The notes: a model not told the origin generated them from the letters alone. A stretch of DNA of 64,000 bases from Rodentibacter caecimuris (GCF_024622045.1 NZ_JANKBP010000009.1), one strand, 5' to 3'; counted from the first letter of the stretch, positions 26,347 through 35,804 are shown. Numbers and translations: made by a program.

Positions 26347-27570
26347 TTAGTATGGAATGCCCAGAATGCGGCAATTACAAAGATCATCGCTTTCAAACTC
26401 AGATATTTCACCAGCAATTTTGTTCGGAATAGGGAATAAACGCACGGTCAATGGCTTATTTAAACGAAATGCCATCGTCCCTGTATCACGCATAATCGCA
26501 GCAATACTTGCTGCACTAGCGTTACCAGCCACAGGTACCGTATCTAAGCCTATACCGCATACAGCACTATAAGTAAGCAATGAGCGAATATCAAACTGTT
26601 CCTGTTGTGTACCTTGTGCTAAACCGAGATCTTCCGTTACTGCCAACATTAGACCTGAGAATCCCACCAACGGCACGTTTTGCACAGATTTAAATACTTT
26701 GGTTAGTAATGCCGATACTTCAATCGTACCGGCAGCCCCCAAATATGGTACTCCCATAAGCTCATACAATTCCGTTATAGAAGCACAGTTTTTCGATGGT
26801 GCCGCCGAGCTATCAATACCGACAAATTCAAAATTGCCGGATAATTTAACCGCACTTAACGTGGTAAGAATTTCATCTACATGATGTTGTAGTGCTTTCA
26901 GCATAGACTGATAACAATCGGCATAAAACTGATTATGAGAGGATTTTGAAACTGATTTTAACGCAGCGACCAACAAATCCGGTGTTTCCAAACCAATAAC
27001 AAAACTATTCGGCAAATGGCTCAAATGATAACCTGCGGGAAAATAGGGAATAAAGGGTTTGCAGTTAAAATTTACAGTAAAGTTGAAATTACCTTCAGCA
27101 CGTGGGGTTATTTGAGCAATACGTTGCACCGCACTAACGGATTGCTCAATTAAATGATTATCTAAAATACCATTTTCATCTAACGGTACATTTACGCAAG
27201 CATTACATAAATCACCATAATCAGCAATAAGTTCAGGCAGCAATGCAATTTCGTGTACATTGCTTGCGGCGCCAATCGCAAATCGGATACGTACGCCACT
27301 TTCATTTAATTTATTGAGTAACCCCGTTAAATACTGTAAATCCGCTTTTGCATTGTTCACATCAGTTAAATCTAAATATTCACCGAAAGGATTGGTAATA
27401 ATCCGAATGGATTGCAAAACATAACCGGATTTTTGTATCGCCGGCAACAACAAATCGACTTCATGTTTCACTGAACGGAGTGCGGCTTCCCATTGTGTTT
27501 TATCCTTACGTAATGTTAAGAAAAAACTAATGGTACGAATGCGACAGAGTGATTTGTTCTTGTAATCCAT
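26347..27570 (-). CDS. DUF711 (UPF0210-like) family protein
   Basis: The 407-residue protein shows the family segments TNPFGEYL (near 61), VGFSGLMLAVTEDLGLAQG (near 298), GIGLDTVPVAGN (near 338) and KPLTVRLFPIPNKIAGE (near 372). The family is uncharacterised and is related in fold to pyruvate-formate-lyase-like proteins, from memory. No radical-enzyme motif was noted. It lies on the same strand as purH, purD and glyA, between the last two, so a link to purine or one-carbon metabolism is possible but only by context. Confidence 0.75.
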   Translation of the reverse strand: MDYKNKSLCRIRTISFFLTLRKDKTQWEAALRSVKHEVDLLLPAIQKSGYVLQSIRIITNPFGEYLDLTDVNNAKADLQYLTGLLNKLNESGVRIRFAIGAASNVHEIALLPELIADYGDLCNACVNVPLDENGILDNHLIEQSVSAVQRIAQITPRAEGNFNFTVNFNCKPFIPYFPAGYHLSHLPNSFVIGLETPDLLVAALKSVSKSSHNQFYADCYQSMLKALQHHVDEILTTLSAVKLSGNFEFVGIDSSAAPSKNCASITELYELMGVPYLGAAGTIEVSALLTKVFKSVQNVPLVGFSGLMLAVTEDLGLAQGTQQEQFDIRSLLTYSAVCGIGLDTVPVAGNASAASIAAIMRDTGTMAFRLNKPLTVRLFPIPNKIAGEISEFESDDLCNCRILGIPY

Positions 27571-27628
27571 GTCATTTTCCTATTTAGGTGAATGAAAAAA
27601 ATTAACGCCAAGTGCGGTTATTTTTCCA

Positions 27629-28918
27629 TTATTTTTGTGTTTCACGAGCAACCGCACGATAACCAATATCACGACGATAAAAACGACCGTTCCATCGGAT
27701 TTGTTCTGCTAGTTTCAACGCTTTTTGTTGTGCTTCAAATACGCTGTCGCCTAAGGCTGTGGCACATAATACGCGACCGCCATTGGTAAGCAATTTCCCC
27801 TCTTTGGCTTCTACGCCCGCTAAGAAAACTTTTTCATTTTCAACCGCACTTTGCGGCAAACCGATAATTTCATCGCCTTTGCGATAATCCCCCGGATAGC
27901 CTTCCGCCGCTAATACAATGCCCAATGAAGCTTTTGGATTCCATTGGGATTGAATTTCATCTAACTTACCCTCACAGGCTTTAAGACAAAGTTCAACTAG
28001 ATCTGACTCCAAACGCAACATAATTGGTTGGGTTTCCGGATCACCAAAACGGCAGTTAAATTCGATCACTTTCGGTTGACCGTTCGGCATAATCATCAAA
28101 CCGGCATATAAGAAACCGGTGTAAACATTACCTTCCGCCGCCATGCCGTTTACAGTCGGATAAATGACTTCCTGCATAATGCGATCGTGAATCTCAGCTG
28201 TAACCACCGGTGCAGGTGAATAAGCGCCCATTCCCCCTGTATTCAACCCGGTATCGTTCTCACCCACGCGTTTATGATCTTGACTGGTTGCCATCGGTTC
28301 AACATTTTTGCCATCCACCATCACAATAAAACTGGCTTCTTCACCATCTAAAAACTCTTCGATCACCACTCGGCTACCCGCCTCACCAAAGGCATTGCCC
28401 GATAACATATCACGTACCGCCTCTTCCGCTTCCTGTAGTGTCATCGCTACAATCACGCCTTTACCGGCAGCCAAACCATCTGCTTTCACGACAATTGGCG
28501 CACCTTTTTCCCGCAAATATGCTAATGCCGGTTCTACCTCTGTGAAATTTTGATATTCCGCTGTTGGAATTTTGTGGCGAGCTAAGAAATCTTTAGTAAA
28601 AGCTTTCGAACCCTCTAATTGGGCTGCCGCTTGTGTTGGCCCGAAAATTTTTAATCCTGCCGCACGAAATGCATCCACCACACCAATAACTAACGGAGCT
28701 TCAGGCCCAACAATAGTTAAGTCGATTTGATTATCTTGCGCGAATTTAACAAGTGCCGGAATATCAGTAACTGTAATATTAACGTTTTCAATGTTGCTTT
28801 CCATTGCCGTTCCTGCATTGCCGGGTGCGACAAAAACTTTTTTGGCTAATGGAGATTGAGCCGCTTTCCAAGCAAGTGCGTGTTCACGACCGCCGTTTCC
28901 GATGATTAAAATATTCAT
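27629..28918 (-). CDS. purD: Phosphoribosylamine-glycine ligase
   Basis: PurD joins glycine to phosphoribosylamine (step 2 of purine synthesis) using ATP. The 429-residue ATP-grasp enzyme begins NILIIGNGGREHALAWKA. It has the PIVVKADGLAAGKGVIVA and GFLYAGLMI segments and the metal-binding EFNCRFGDPETQ motif. It is downstream of purH on the same strand, but a 600-base spacer with structured repeats now separates them. Confidence 0.97.
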   Translation of the reverse strand: MNILIIGNGGREHALAWKAAQSPLAKKVFVAPGNAGTAMESNIENVNITVTDIPALVKFAQDNQIDLTIVGPEAPLVIGVVDAFRAAGLKIFGPTQAAAQLEGSKAFTKDFLARHKIPTAEYQNFTEVEPALAYLREKGAPIVVKADGLAAGKGVIVAMTLQEAEEAVRDMLSGNAFGEAGSRVVIEEFLDGEEASFIVMVDGKNVEPMATSQDHKRVGENDTGLNTGGMGAYSPAPVVTAEIHDRIMQEVIYPTVNGMAAEGNVYTGFLYAGLMIMPNGQPKVIEFNCRFGDPETQPIMLRLESDLVELCLKACEGKLDEIQSQWNPKASLGIVLAAEGYPGDYRKGDEIIGLPQSAVENEKVFLAGVEAKEGKLLTNGGRVLCATALGDSVFEAQQKALKLAEQIRWNGRFYRRDIGYRAVARETQK

Positions 28919-28974
28919 GATGTTCCTTATAATGTTTATGTTGTGGTTGTCAAAAGTGTTTTTTGATTTTATTC

Positions 28975-29165
28975 GGGTTTCGCCAATGACGACTTACTTT
29001 TTCTTTGCTTTGCCAAAGAAAAAGTAAGCAAAAAGAAAGGCAACCCTGCTTTTCCTTATTTCCTTTGTTTCATTGAATTTGCTTAACGGAAATTTTCTGA
29101 ACTCGCTATGCTCAAACAGACGAAAATTTCCTACAAATTCAACTCCACAAAGGCGGAAAAGAAGG
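28975..29165. repeat. Structured repeat, unit 1
   Basis: The unit begins with a 15-bp perfect hairpin (CTTACTTTTTCTTTG, 28993-29007, with its complement at 29014-29028). A long imperfect hairpin follows: CTTTTCC with GGAAAAG (29049-29055 and 29155-29161), CCTTTGT with ACAAAGG, TTGAATTTG with CAAATTCAA (29073-29081 and 29134-29142), then GGAAATTTTC with GAAAATTTCC (29088-29097 and 29122-29131). The loop holds TGAACTCGC and CTCAAACAGAC. A second, inverted unit lies at 29285-29492. Confidence 0.85.
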
Positions 29166-29284
29166 GAACCCGACTTGTTCCTTCTATAAACCTTCAAAGT
29201 GCGGTCAGAATTCGTTATATTTTCCATGGAATAAAATCATTTTAAAATTAACCGCACTTTTACATTAAATGCACTGACAAACTT

Positions 29285-29492
29285 AGTCCCCATATAAATC
29301 GCCTTTGCGACTTTCAATTTTTAGGCAATTTTCGTCTGTTTGAGCAACATAGTTGCGAGTTCAGAAAATTGCCGTTAAGAAAATTGAAACCAAGCAAAGA
29401 ATAGCGATTTAACTGGGGATGTGCTTCTTTTGCTTACTTTGCTTTGCACAAGCAAAGAAAAGTAAGTCGCCCAATCGGGCGAAATCCGATTT
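29285..29492. repeat. Structured repeat, unit 2 (inverted orientation)
   Basis: The same layout as unit 1 read on the opposite strand, with different stem sequences that still pair. AAATCGC pairs with GCGATTT (29297-29303 and 29404-29410), TTTCAATTTT with AAAATTGAAA (29313-29322 and 29381-29390), and GGCAATTTTC with GAAAATTGCC (29325-29334 and 29365-29374). The loop sequences and the terminal CTTAC...GTAAG hairpin (about 29434-29467, one mismatch) are conserved. Confidence 0.85.
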
Positions 29493-29518
29493 CAATTAAC
29501 TAATAAACACGACTATTC

Positions 29519-31117
29519 CTAGTGTCTAAAATGCCTCATCCCCGTCAACACCATCACCATTCCATGCTCGTCCGCCGCATCAATCACTTCCTGATCACGC
29601 ATTGAGCCACCCGGATGGATCACGCATTGGATTCCCACTTTCGCCGCGGCATCAATGCCGTCACGGAATGGAAAGAACGCATCGGAAGCCATTACACAGC
29701 CTGAAACTTCTAACCCTTCGTCCTGCGCTTTAATACCGGCAATTTTAGCGGAATAAACACGGCTCATTTGGCCTGCGCCAATGCCGATGGTTTGGTTATT
29801 TTTGGCGTAAACGATCGCATTGGATTTCACGAACTTCGCCACTTTCCAGCAGAATAATAAATCTTTGAGTTCCTGTTCGGTCGGTTGACGTTTGCTCACT
29901 ACTTTTAAATCGTCCAAACCGACCATGCCTAAGTCTGCATCTTGTACCAATAAACCGCCATTTACACGTTTGAAGTCTAAACGCTGAGTACGTTCTTGCC
30001 ATTCTCCGCATTCAAGCAGTCGGACATTTTTCTTGCGCTTAACCACCTCGACAGCTTCTGCTGATACTTTCGGTGCAATAATCACTTCCACAAATTGGCG
30101 TTCTACAATTTCAGTCGCGGTTTTTTCGTCCAGTTCACGGTTAAAGGCGATGATTCCACCAAAAGCGGAAGTCGGATCGGTTTGATAAGCACGGTTGTAG
30201 GCTTCTAAAATATCTTTTCCTAATGCCACGCCACACGGATTAGCGTGTTTCACGATAACACAAGCGGGCTCATCAAATTCTTTCACACATTCAAGGGCGG
30301 CATCAGTGTCAGCAATATTGTTATAAGAAAGCGCTTTACCTTGTAATTGTGTCGCCGTTGCCACGCTCGCTTCTTTCACGTTAAGATCCACATAAAACGC
30401 CGCATTTTGATGAGCATTTTCACCATAACGCATGGTTTGTTTTCGCACAAAATTCAGATTTAATGTGCGAGGAAATTGACCGCACTTAGCATTAGTATCT
30501 TCTTCCGCCGCCACATGATAAGGTTTAACGAGCTGACCAAAATAGTTTGCAATCATTGAATCGTATTGCGCTGTATGTTCAAAGGCCTTGATGGCAAGAT
30601 CAAAGCGGGTTTCCAATGTAAGGCGATTTTGATGTTGATCCATTTCTGCAAGAATGGCATTAAAATCATGATTATTGACAATAATCGCTACATCTTTATG
30701 ATTTTTTGCCGCCGAACGTACCATGGTCGGCCCGCCGATATCAATATTTTCCACGGCATCTTCCAACGTGCAATTGGGTTTCGCGACAGTTTGTGCAAAG
30801 GGATATAAATTGACCACCACCATATCAATGCCTTCAATATCATGCTGTTGCATGATGGCGTCATCCGTTCCACGACGCCCCAGAATCCCACCATGTACTT
30901 TTGGATGCAACGTTTTCACACGACCATCCATCATCTCAGGAAATCCCGTATAGTCAGACACTTCGGTCACAGGCAAACCATTTTGTTCTAAGAGTTTTGC
31001 CGTGCCGCCGGTAGAAAGCAATTTTACTCCACGTTGAACAAGCCCTTGGGCAAATTCCACAATACCGGTTTTATCTGAAACACTTAACAAAGCCTGACGA
31101 ATAGGGCGATCTATCAT
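29519..31117 (-). CDS. purH: Bifunctional AICAR transformylase / IMP cyclohydrolase
   Basis: PurH carries out the last two steps of IMP synthesis. The 532-residue protein has the N-terminal cyclohydrolase domain (ALLSVSDKTGIVEFA, LLSTGGTAKLL) and the C-terminal transformylase domain with VKHANPCGVA (near 290) and GQMSRVYSAKIA. A perfect-looking PurR box lies about 50 bases upstream of its start. Confidence 0.97.
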   Translation of the reverse strand: MIDRPIRQALLSVSDKTGIVEFAQGLVQRGVKLLSTGGTAKLLEQNGLPVTEVSDYTGFPEMMDGRVKTLHPKVHGGILGRRGTDDAIMQQHDIEGIDMVVVNLYPFAQTVAKPNCTLEDAVENIDIGGPTMVRSAAKNHKDVAIIVNNHDFNAILAEMDQHQNRLTLETRFDLAIKAFEHTAQYDSMIANYFGQLVKPYHVAAEEDTNAKCGQFPRTLNLNFVRKQTMRYGENAHQNAAFYVDLNVKEASVATATQLQGKALSYNNIADTDAALECVKEFDEPACVIVKHANPCGVALGKDILEAYNRAYQTDPTSAFGGIIAFNRELDEKTATEIVERQFVEVIIAPKVSAEAVEVVKRKKNVRLLECGEWQERTQRLDFKRVNGGLLVQDADLGMVGLDDLKVVSKRQPTEQELKDLLFCWKVAKFVKSNAIVYAKNNQTIGIGAGQMSRVYSAKIAGIKAQDEGLEVSGCVMASDAFFPFRDGIDAAAKVGIQCVIHPGGSMRDQEVIDAADEHGMVMVLTGMRHFRH

Positions 31118-31166
31118 TATATTTTCCTTTCATAGATGGGTTAAAAAAATAAGCGCGCAGATTATA

Positions 31167-31182
31167 ACGCAAACGGTTGCGT
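31167..31182. promoter_or_regulatory. PurR operator upstream of purH
   Basis: ACGCAAACGGTTGCGT differs from the PurR consensus palindrome at a single central position. It overlaps the likely promoter region of purH and should repress it when hypoxanthine or guanine is plentiful. Confidence 0.8.
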
Positions 31183-31245
31183 AAATATAGAAAAGATTCA
31201 ACAAAAATAAGCGGCAAGTAAAGTGCGGAGAAGTGAAATCGTTTT

Positions 31246-31270
31246 AAAGAAAGCCCACATTACGTGGGCT
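31246..31270 (-). terminator. Intrinsic terminator of the doxX-like gene
   Basis: Read on the minus strand, AGCCCAC pairs with GTGGGCT and is followed by TTCTTT. Confidence 0.7.
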
Positions 31271-31302
31271 ATTTGAGAGGTATAAAGTGTTAAACCTAAA
31301 AG

Positions 31303-31707
31303 TTAGTTTTTCTTAAATTTATTGTCTAATGACAATGCTCCGGCACCTGCAAAAACAAAATAGAAGAAAACAACAGAATAAAGTAATGCCAGTTCGCCGC
31401 CATTTGCAATTGGGAAGAATAAGTTCCCTTTGCCTGCTACGTGCATAAAGAAATAGGCATACGCCATTTGACCGGATAAAATAAAGGCTGCGGCTCTGGT
31501 AAACAAGCCTAACAACACTAAAATACCGCCGACAATTTCAATCACCCCACCGACAATCATTAATGGGTCGGTAACGGCGCCATTGCCACCGGTCATAGAG
31601 ATTGGAAATTCCCAAAATTTAGCAGTGCCGTGCAAGATAAACATATAAGCAACAACAATGCGTAGTAAGGCTAAAACATAAGGACGAAATTTTTCAAGAT
31701 TGTTCAT
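31303..31707 (-). CDS. DoxX family membrane protein
   Basis: A 134-residue inner-membrane protein with four predicted helices. FILHGTAKFWEFP (near 24) and GGVIEIVGGILVLLGLFTRAAAFIL (residues about 52-76) are typical of the DoxX/YphA group. The biochemical role of these proteins is poorly defined; some are linked to redox or sulfur stress. It lies alone between purH and dsbD. Confidence 0.82.
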   Translation of the reverse strand: MNNLEKFRPYVLALLRIVVAYMFILHGTAKFWEFPISMTGGNGAVTDPLMIVGGVIEIVGGILVLLGLFTRAAAFILSGQMAYAYFFMHVAGKGNLFFPIANGGELALLYSVVFFYFVFAGAGALSLDNKFKKN

Positions 31708-31818
31708 AAAGTTTCCTTGTTAAAAGATAAATTAAAAAGCCTGTAGATCATATCTATTCGCATTTTGTTAAACAAGCGCAAAGTTTGAAAAAGACTTTTT
31801 ACTCTACGTCAAAAATAG

Positions 31819-33558
31819 TTAATGGATGACGAATTTATTTAGCCAATTTAAAAATACTTCCGCCTCCATAAAACCGGTTACACGGCTACCTTGTATTTCC
31901 TTGCCTGTTTGATCCAAAAATAAAATCGTTGGTAAACCTAACACCTGATAGCGTTCCATTATGGCTTTATTTTCAGGGCTGTTTTTTGTCATATCCACTT
32001 GGAGCAAAAGTACATTTTCAAACGCATTTTGAACTTTTTCATTACTGAATGTATATTGCTCAAATTCTTTACAAGCCACACACCAATCGGCATACAGATC
32101 CAGTAATGCAATCCGGTGAGGATTGTTTGCCAGAGCCTCATTTAATTCCTGCAGATTTTGAATACGCTGAAATTTCACATGAGAAATATCCGTATTATTA
32201 ACCGCACTTTGAGTAACAGATTGGTTTTGCCAAAGCAGATTTTGTAGAGGCTGTACAGTAACCATTGCACAAACAAAAGCCAGCACTTTTACGCCATAGC
32301 CTAAGCCGTTTTTAGGCATTTGTAAGGCAAACCAAACAAAAAAAGTACTTGCTAATAACGCCCATAAACGCGGTTCCCAAGTTTCGGGCAAAATACGGGA
32401 CAGCAAAAATACCGGCAATGCCAGCATAACAAAACCAAAGCTGTGTTTAACCGTATTCATCCATTCGCCTGATTTTGGCAAAATTTTATTGCCGAATAAC
32501 GTGATAAGCATTAACGGAATGCCCATCCCTAATGCCAACAAATAGAGCGTCATTGCCCCTGTAACAAGATCGCCGCTTTGTGCGACATAAAGCAAGGCAC
32601 CGGAAAGTGGCGCTGAAGTGCAAGGCGAGGCAACCAGCCCGGCGATCATCCCCATTAAAAAGGCACCGCCAAAAGCACCCGATGTTTGCTTTTGGCTCCA
32701 TGTATTGAGTTTAGTTTGTAAGGCGCTTGGCAACTGTAAGGTAAATACACCAAACATCGATAATGCAAGCAGCGTAAACAGCACGGAAAGCCCGATCATC
32801 ACATAAGGGTGTTGTAATGCAATTTGAAATGGCAAGCCTATTGCCGCAACAGTGAGCCCGAGTAAGGTATAAGTGAGCGCCATCCCTTGAACATAAAGAA
32901 AACTTAAGGAAAAAGCTCGCAGCATATTCAGACGTTGTTGCTGACCAATTACGATAGAGGAAAGCAATGGCAGCATAGGTAATACACAAGGTGTAAAAGC
33001 TAATCCCAGCCCAAGTAAGAAAAAGCCGAATGCCGCATATTTACTTTGGAACAAGCCTGCCGCTAAACGATCTTGTTCCGCTAAAAGTGCGGTTGAATTT
33101 TGCGGTGTTTTTTCTTCCGCCGAGGCGATAGGCAAATCGCTGACTTTCAACGTTCTGACTTCCGGCGGATAACAAAATCCTTCCGTACATCCCTGATAGG
33201 AAACTTCAATACTCTGATTATCCCCAAAGGCTTCACCGGAAAAATAAGCCACCAAAGGTTTTGTAAAAACGGCGACGCGTCCGAAATAGGGATCGTCGTG
33301 TATTTCAGCATTTTGGTTGAAATTCACTGAAAGTGGTTGAAGTGCGTTACTCACCTTAGCTGTGATTTTTTCTTGGTAAAGGTAGTACCCTTCGGCAATA
33401 TCCCAATGAATAGATAACTGTTTTTTATCCGATGAAATTTGAGCTGAAATAGGAAAGGCCTCATCAATACTCAAAAAAGCGGATTTACTATTGAATAACC
33501 CTGCTTGACTTGCAAACACGGTAAAAATCAGTGTAAAAAAAAGAACGTATTTTTTCAT
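31819..33558 (-). CDS. dsbD: Thiol:disulfide interchange protein DsbD
   Basis: DsbD carries electrons from cytoplasmic thioredoxin across the inner membrane to DsbC and related periplasmic partners. From MKKYVLFFTLIF the protein has a signal peptide, an alpha domain with the CTEGFCYPPE motif, eight membrane helices including GLAFTPCVLPMLPL and ASPCTSAPLSGALL with the membrane cysteines, and a C-terminal thioredoxin-like domain with CVAC (DWCVACKEFE). The start at 33558 is preferred over 33597 because the signal peptide begins there. It is divergent from arcA. Confidence 0.94.
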   Translation of the reverse strand: MKKYVLFFTLIFTVFASQAGLFNSKSAFLSIDEAFPISAQISSDKKQLSIHWDIAEGYYLYQEKITAKVSNALQPLSVNFNQNAEIHDDPYFGRVAVFTKPLVAYFSGEAFGDNQSIEVSYQGCTEGFCYPPEVRTLKVSDLPIASAEEKTPQNSTALLAEQDRLAAGLFQSKYAAFGFFLLGLGLAFTPCVLPMLPLLSSIVIGQQQRLNMLRAFSLSFLYVQGMALTYTLLGLTVAAIGLPFQIALQHPYVMIGLSVLFTLLALSMFGVFTLQLPSALQTKLNTWSQKQTSGAFGGAFLMGMIAGLVASPCTSAPLSGALLYVAQSGDLVTGAMTLYLLALGMGIPLMLITLFGNKILPKSGEWMNTVKHSFGFVMLALPVFLLSRILPETWEPRLWALLASTFFVWFALQMPKNGLGYGVKVLAFVCAMVTVQPLQNLLWQNQSVTQSAVNNTDISHVKFQRIQNLQELNEALANNPHRIALLDLYADWCVACKEFEQYTFSNEKVQNAFENVLLLQVDMTKNSPENKAIMERYQVLGLPTILFLDQTGKEIQGSRVTGFMEAEVFLNWLNKFVIH

Positions 33559-33623
33559 AGGCGAAAGCATAAATTGAGAGGGGAAAAATTCTAACATAAA
33601 GACATTCTAAAAACTAAAAAAGT

Positions 33624-33637
33624 ATGATTTAGATCAT
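33624..33637. promoter_or_regulatory. FNR-like palindrome between dsbD and arcA
   Basis: ATGATTTAGATCAT resembles the FNR site TTGATNNNNATCAA in centre and spacing, with A for T at both ends. FNR activates arcA in E. coli, so the location is plausible. A CRP-like function cannot be excluded. Confidence 0.42.
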
Positions 33638-33742
33638 AAAAATGAAAAGATCATAAAAAATAACCGCACTTTTCCGTTGTTACAACAATGTTACAAAGAT
33701 AAAATAGGGCATCACTCAAAGTAAGTAAAAAGAGGGCGAAAT

Positions 33743-34456
33743 ATGGCGATACCACAGATTCTCATTGTTGAAGATGAAATCGTTACCCGCAATACATTGA
33801 AAGGAATTTTTGAAGCGGAAGGCTATACCGTTCTTGAAGCGCAAGATGGCGTACAAATGCACGAAATTTTAAAAAATAGCAAAGTTAATTTAATCGTGAT
33901 GGATATTAATCTACCGGGTAAAAATGGTCTCCTATTAGCTCGGGAATTGCGTGAATATGATAATCTGCCTCTTATGTTCTTAACCGGTCGGGATAATGAA
34001 GTAGATAAAATTTTAGGACTGGAAATCGGTGCGGATGATTACCTTACTAAGCCTTTCAATCCTCGTGAATTAACTATTCGCGCCCGCAATTTATTACATC
34101 GTGTGATGTTACAGCATGAAAAAGAGAACAATAGTGAACGTGAGTTTTATCGTTTCAACGGTTGGACATTGGATTTAAACGGTCACAATCTTATCAATCC
34201 GGAAGGAGAAATATTTAAATTACCCCGTAGTGAATTCCGTGCGATGTTACACTTCTGTGAAAATCCGGGTAAATTACAAACCCGTGAAGAACTATTAAGA
34301 AAAATGACCGGGCGTGAGCTTAAACCCCAAGATCGTACCGTAGATGTAACGATTCGCCGTATTCGTAAACATTTTGAAGATCATCCCGAGACTCCTGAAA
34401 TTATTGCGACAATTCATGGTGAGGGTTATCGATTCTGTGGTGAAATTGAATCGTAA
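33743..34456 (+). CDS. arcA: Aerobic respiration control response regulator ArcA
   Basis: The 237-residue OmpR-type regulator has a receiver domain (ILIVEDEIVTRNTLKGIFEA, phospho-acceptor Asp in MDINLPGKNG near 54, Lys in YLTKPFNPRE) and a C-terminal winged helix (KLPRSEFRAMLHF). The match to E. coli ArcA is close throughout. It controls respiratory genes when phosphorylated by ArcB under low oxygen. arcB is not in this window. Confidence 0.97.
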   Translation: MAIPQILIVEDEIVTRNTLKGIFEAEGYTVLEAQDGVQMHEILKNSKVNLIVMDINLPGKNGLLLARELREYDNLPLMFLTGRDNEVDKILGLEIGADDYLTKPFNPRELTIRARNLLHRVMLQHEKENNSEREFYRFNGWTLDLNGHNLINPEGEIFKLPRSEFRAMLHFCENPGKLQTREELLRKMTGRELKPQDRTVDVTIRRIRKHFEDHPETPEIIATIHGEGYRFCGEIES

Positions 34457-34512
34457 AACAGCGCTTTTTCTTCTTTTTTATGGGCGAATCCGGTTCGCCC
34501 TCAGCCTCAACA

Positions 34513-35802
34513 TTAAAATGTCTTTTCAAAAATAATGGTAAGATTCTGCGTTTTATAATGATAAAGGGTCTTTAAATTACTCTGCTGTTTTCGCCATTCA
34601 AAAGTTAATTTAGGTGTAATGCCATAGAGATGCCAGTCCCGTTTCCATATTTGAGCAAGAAATGTATAAATTTTATCTTTTCGAGTCTTACCAAGAGGAA
34701 TTATGCCGCCAAGTACGGCATCCGCTTTAAATTGGCGTTGGATAAACCCAGTGTTGAGTTTTGTTGAAATTCCCCATTGATATTCTTGCAGCCAGCCTAG
34801 TCTGATATTTTTAATCATTGAACTATATTGGCGTTCTAGCGGTTTTTCTTCTGCTAACGCCGTACCGATATACAAAATTTGTTTGGGATTGCGATACCAA
34901 ATAAAGGTCGTGGAAATAGTATTAATTCGACCGGCTTGGGGATTATCTTTAAAAAAATGCCTTTTCTCACTAGAAAGTGATGTTTGATTTTGCCAATTTT
35001 GTGATAACCACAGGCTATAGCTTAATTCAATGCCATTTGACCAATGAAATGCCTCACCACCATACCAACGCTTTTCAAAAAAGGGTTGGATTCGGAAGAT
35101 AAAATCATTCTTTTTGTAAGCATAACCAAGTAAAGTACGGTTAAAAAGATCATCAAATTGATGATTATCCCAGTAGGTTTTACCGAGAATATCGTTACTT
35201 ACACTCAAATAATGGGAATTGACTAAATTAAAATCACGATTCACGCCGAAAGAATATGCTACACCTGTGGCTTTTTGAGGTAACATTTTTGAATTTTTGA
35301 CAAACCCTGTATTTTCAATGGCCGGTGAAGAGGAAACATTGTCAACATTATTTGTTTTAAGAAACGCAATACTGCCCTCAACTTGCCAGGCGTTACGCTC
35401 ATTAATCGCGTCAATATAACGATTAATCCGTTCATAAGCGGAAGCGGGTAAATCTTTAACGCTTTTCACTTTATCCAATTGCAATCTCGCCGCCCAGTCT
35501 TGACGATCAACAAATAACGCAATGGCTAGTTCCATACGGATAGAATGAAGCTCAGGACGTTCGCTAATGATTTGTCTATAAATTTTAATAGCTTGCCCAT
35601 AATCTTGGCGTAAAAACGCTAACTTAGCTTGGCTGTAATCAAGTAAAGTTTTATCCGTGTGTGGCTGAGCTTGATACTGCACAAGCAGATTTTGAATATG
35701 GGCGGCCTCTCCTTGATAAATAGCCTGCTTGAGCGATTCTTCAAGCTCACTTGAATGGACAACGGAACTGACTAAACAGAAAAAAAGAATAAAATATCGC
35801 AT
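34513..35802 (-). CDS. Slam-type outer-membrane translocon for surface lipoproteins
   Basis: The 429-residue protein has a signal peptide (MRYFILFFCLVSSVVHS), an N-terminal helical TPR-like region (about 20-130: DYSQAKLAFLRQDYGQAIKIYRQI), and a C-terminal DUF560 beta-barrel of alternating aromatic strands that ends in Phe, as outer-membrane proteins do. This is the layout of Slam proteins, which move lipoproteins to the cell surface. The adjacent upstream gene encodes just such a lipoprotein, 49 bases away. The Slam start codon directly follows the T tract of an intrinsic terminator and lacks a clear Shine-Dalgarno, implying low expression. Confidence 0.87.
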   Translation of the reverse strand: MRYFILFFCLVSSVVHSSELEESLKQAIYQGEAAHIQNLLVQYQAQPHTDKTLLDYSQAKLAFLRQDYGQAIKIYRQIISERPELHSIRMELAIALFVDRQDWAARLQLDKVKSVKDLPASAYERINRYIDAINERNAWQVEGSIAFLKTNNVDNVSSSPAIENTGFVKNSKMLPQKATGVAYSFGVNRDFNLVNSHYLSVSNDILGKTYWDNHQFDDLFNRTLLGYAYKKNDFIFRIQPFFEKRWYGGEAFHWSNGIELSYSLWLSQNWQNQTSLSSEKRHFFKDNPQAGRINTISTTFIWYRNPKQILYIGTALAEEKPLERQYSSMIKNIRLGWLQEYQWGISTKLNTGFIQRQFKADAVLGGIIPLGKTRKDKIYTFLAQIWKRDWHLYGITPKLTFEWRKQQSNLKTLYHYKTQNLTIIFEKTF

Positions 35803-35804
35803 AA

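Noticed and set aside
28994..29227. A 77-codon minus-strand frame reading NFRLFEHSEFRKFP and a Lys-rich end
   Set aside because: It is the translation of structured repeat unit 1; the related unit 2 keeps the fold but not a matching frame. Proteins of this kind in databases are probably repeat artefacts.
34465..34500. GGGCGAATCCGGTTCGCCC hairpin after arcA as an intrinsic terminator
   Set aside because: The stem is good, but no T tract follows on either strand, so it was not called.
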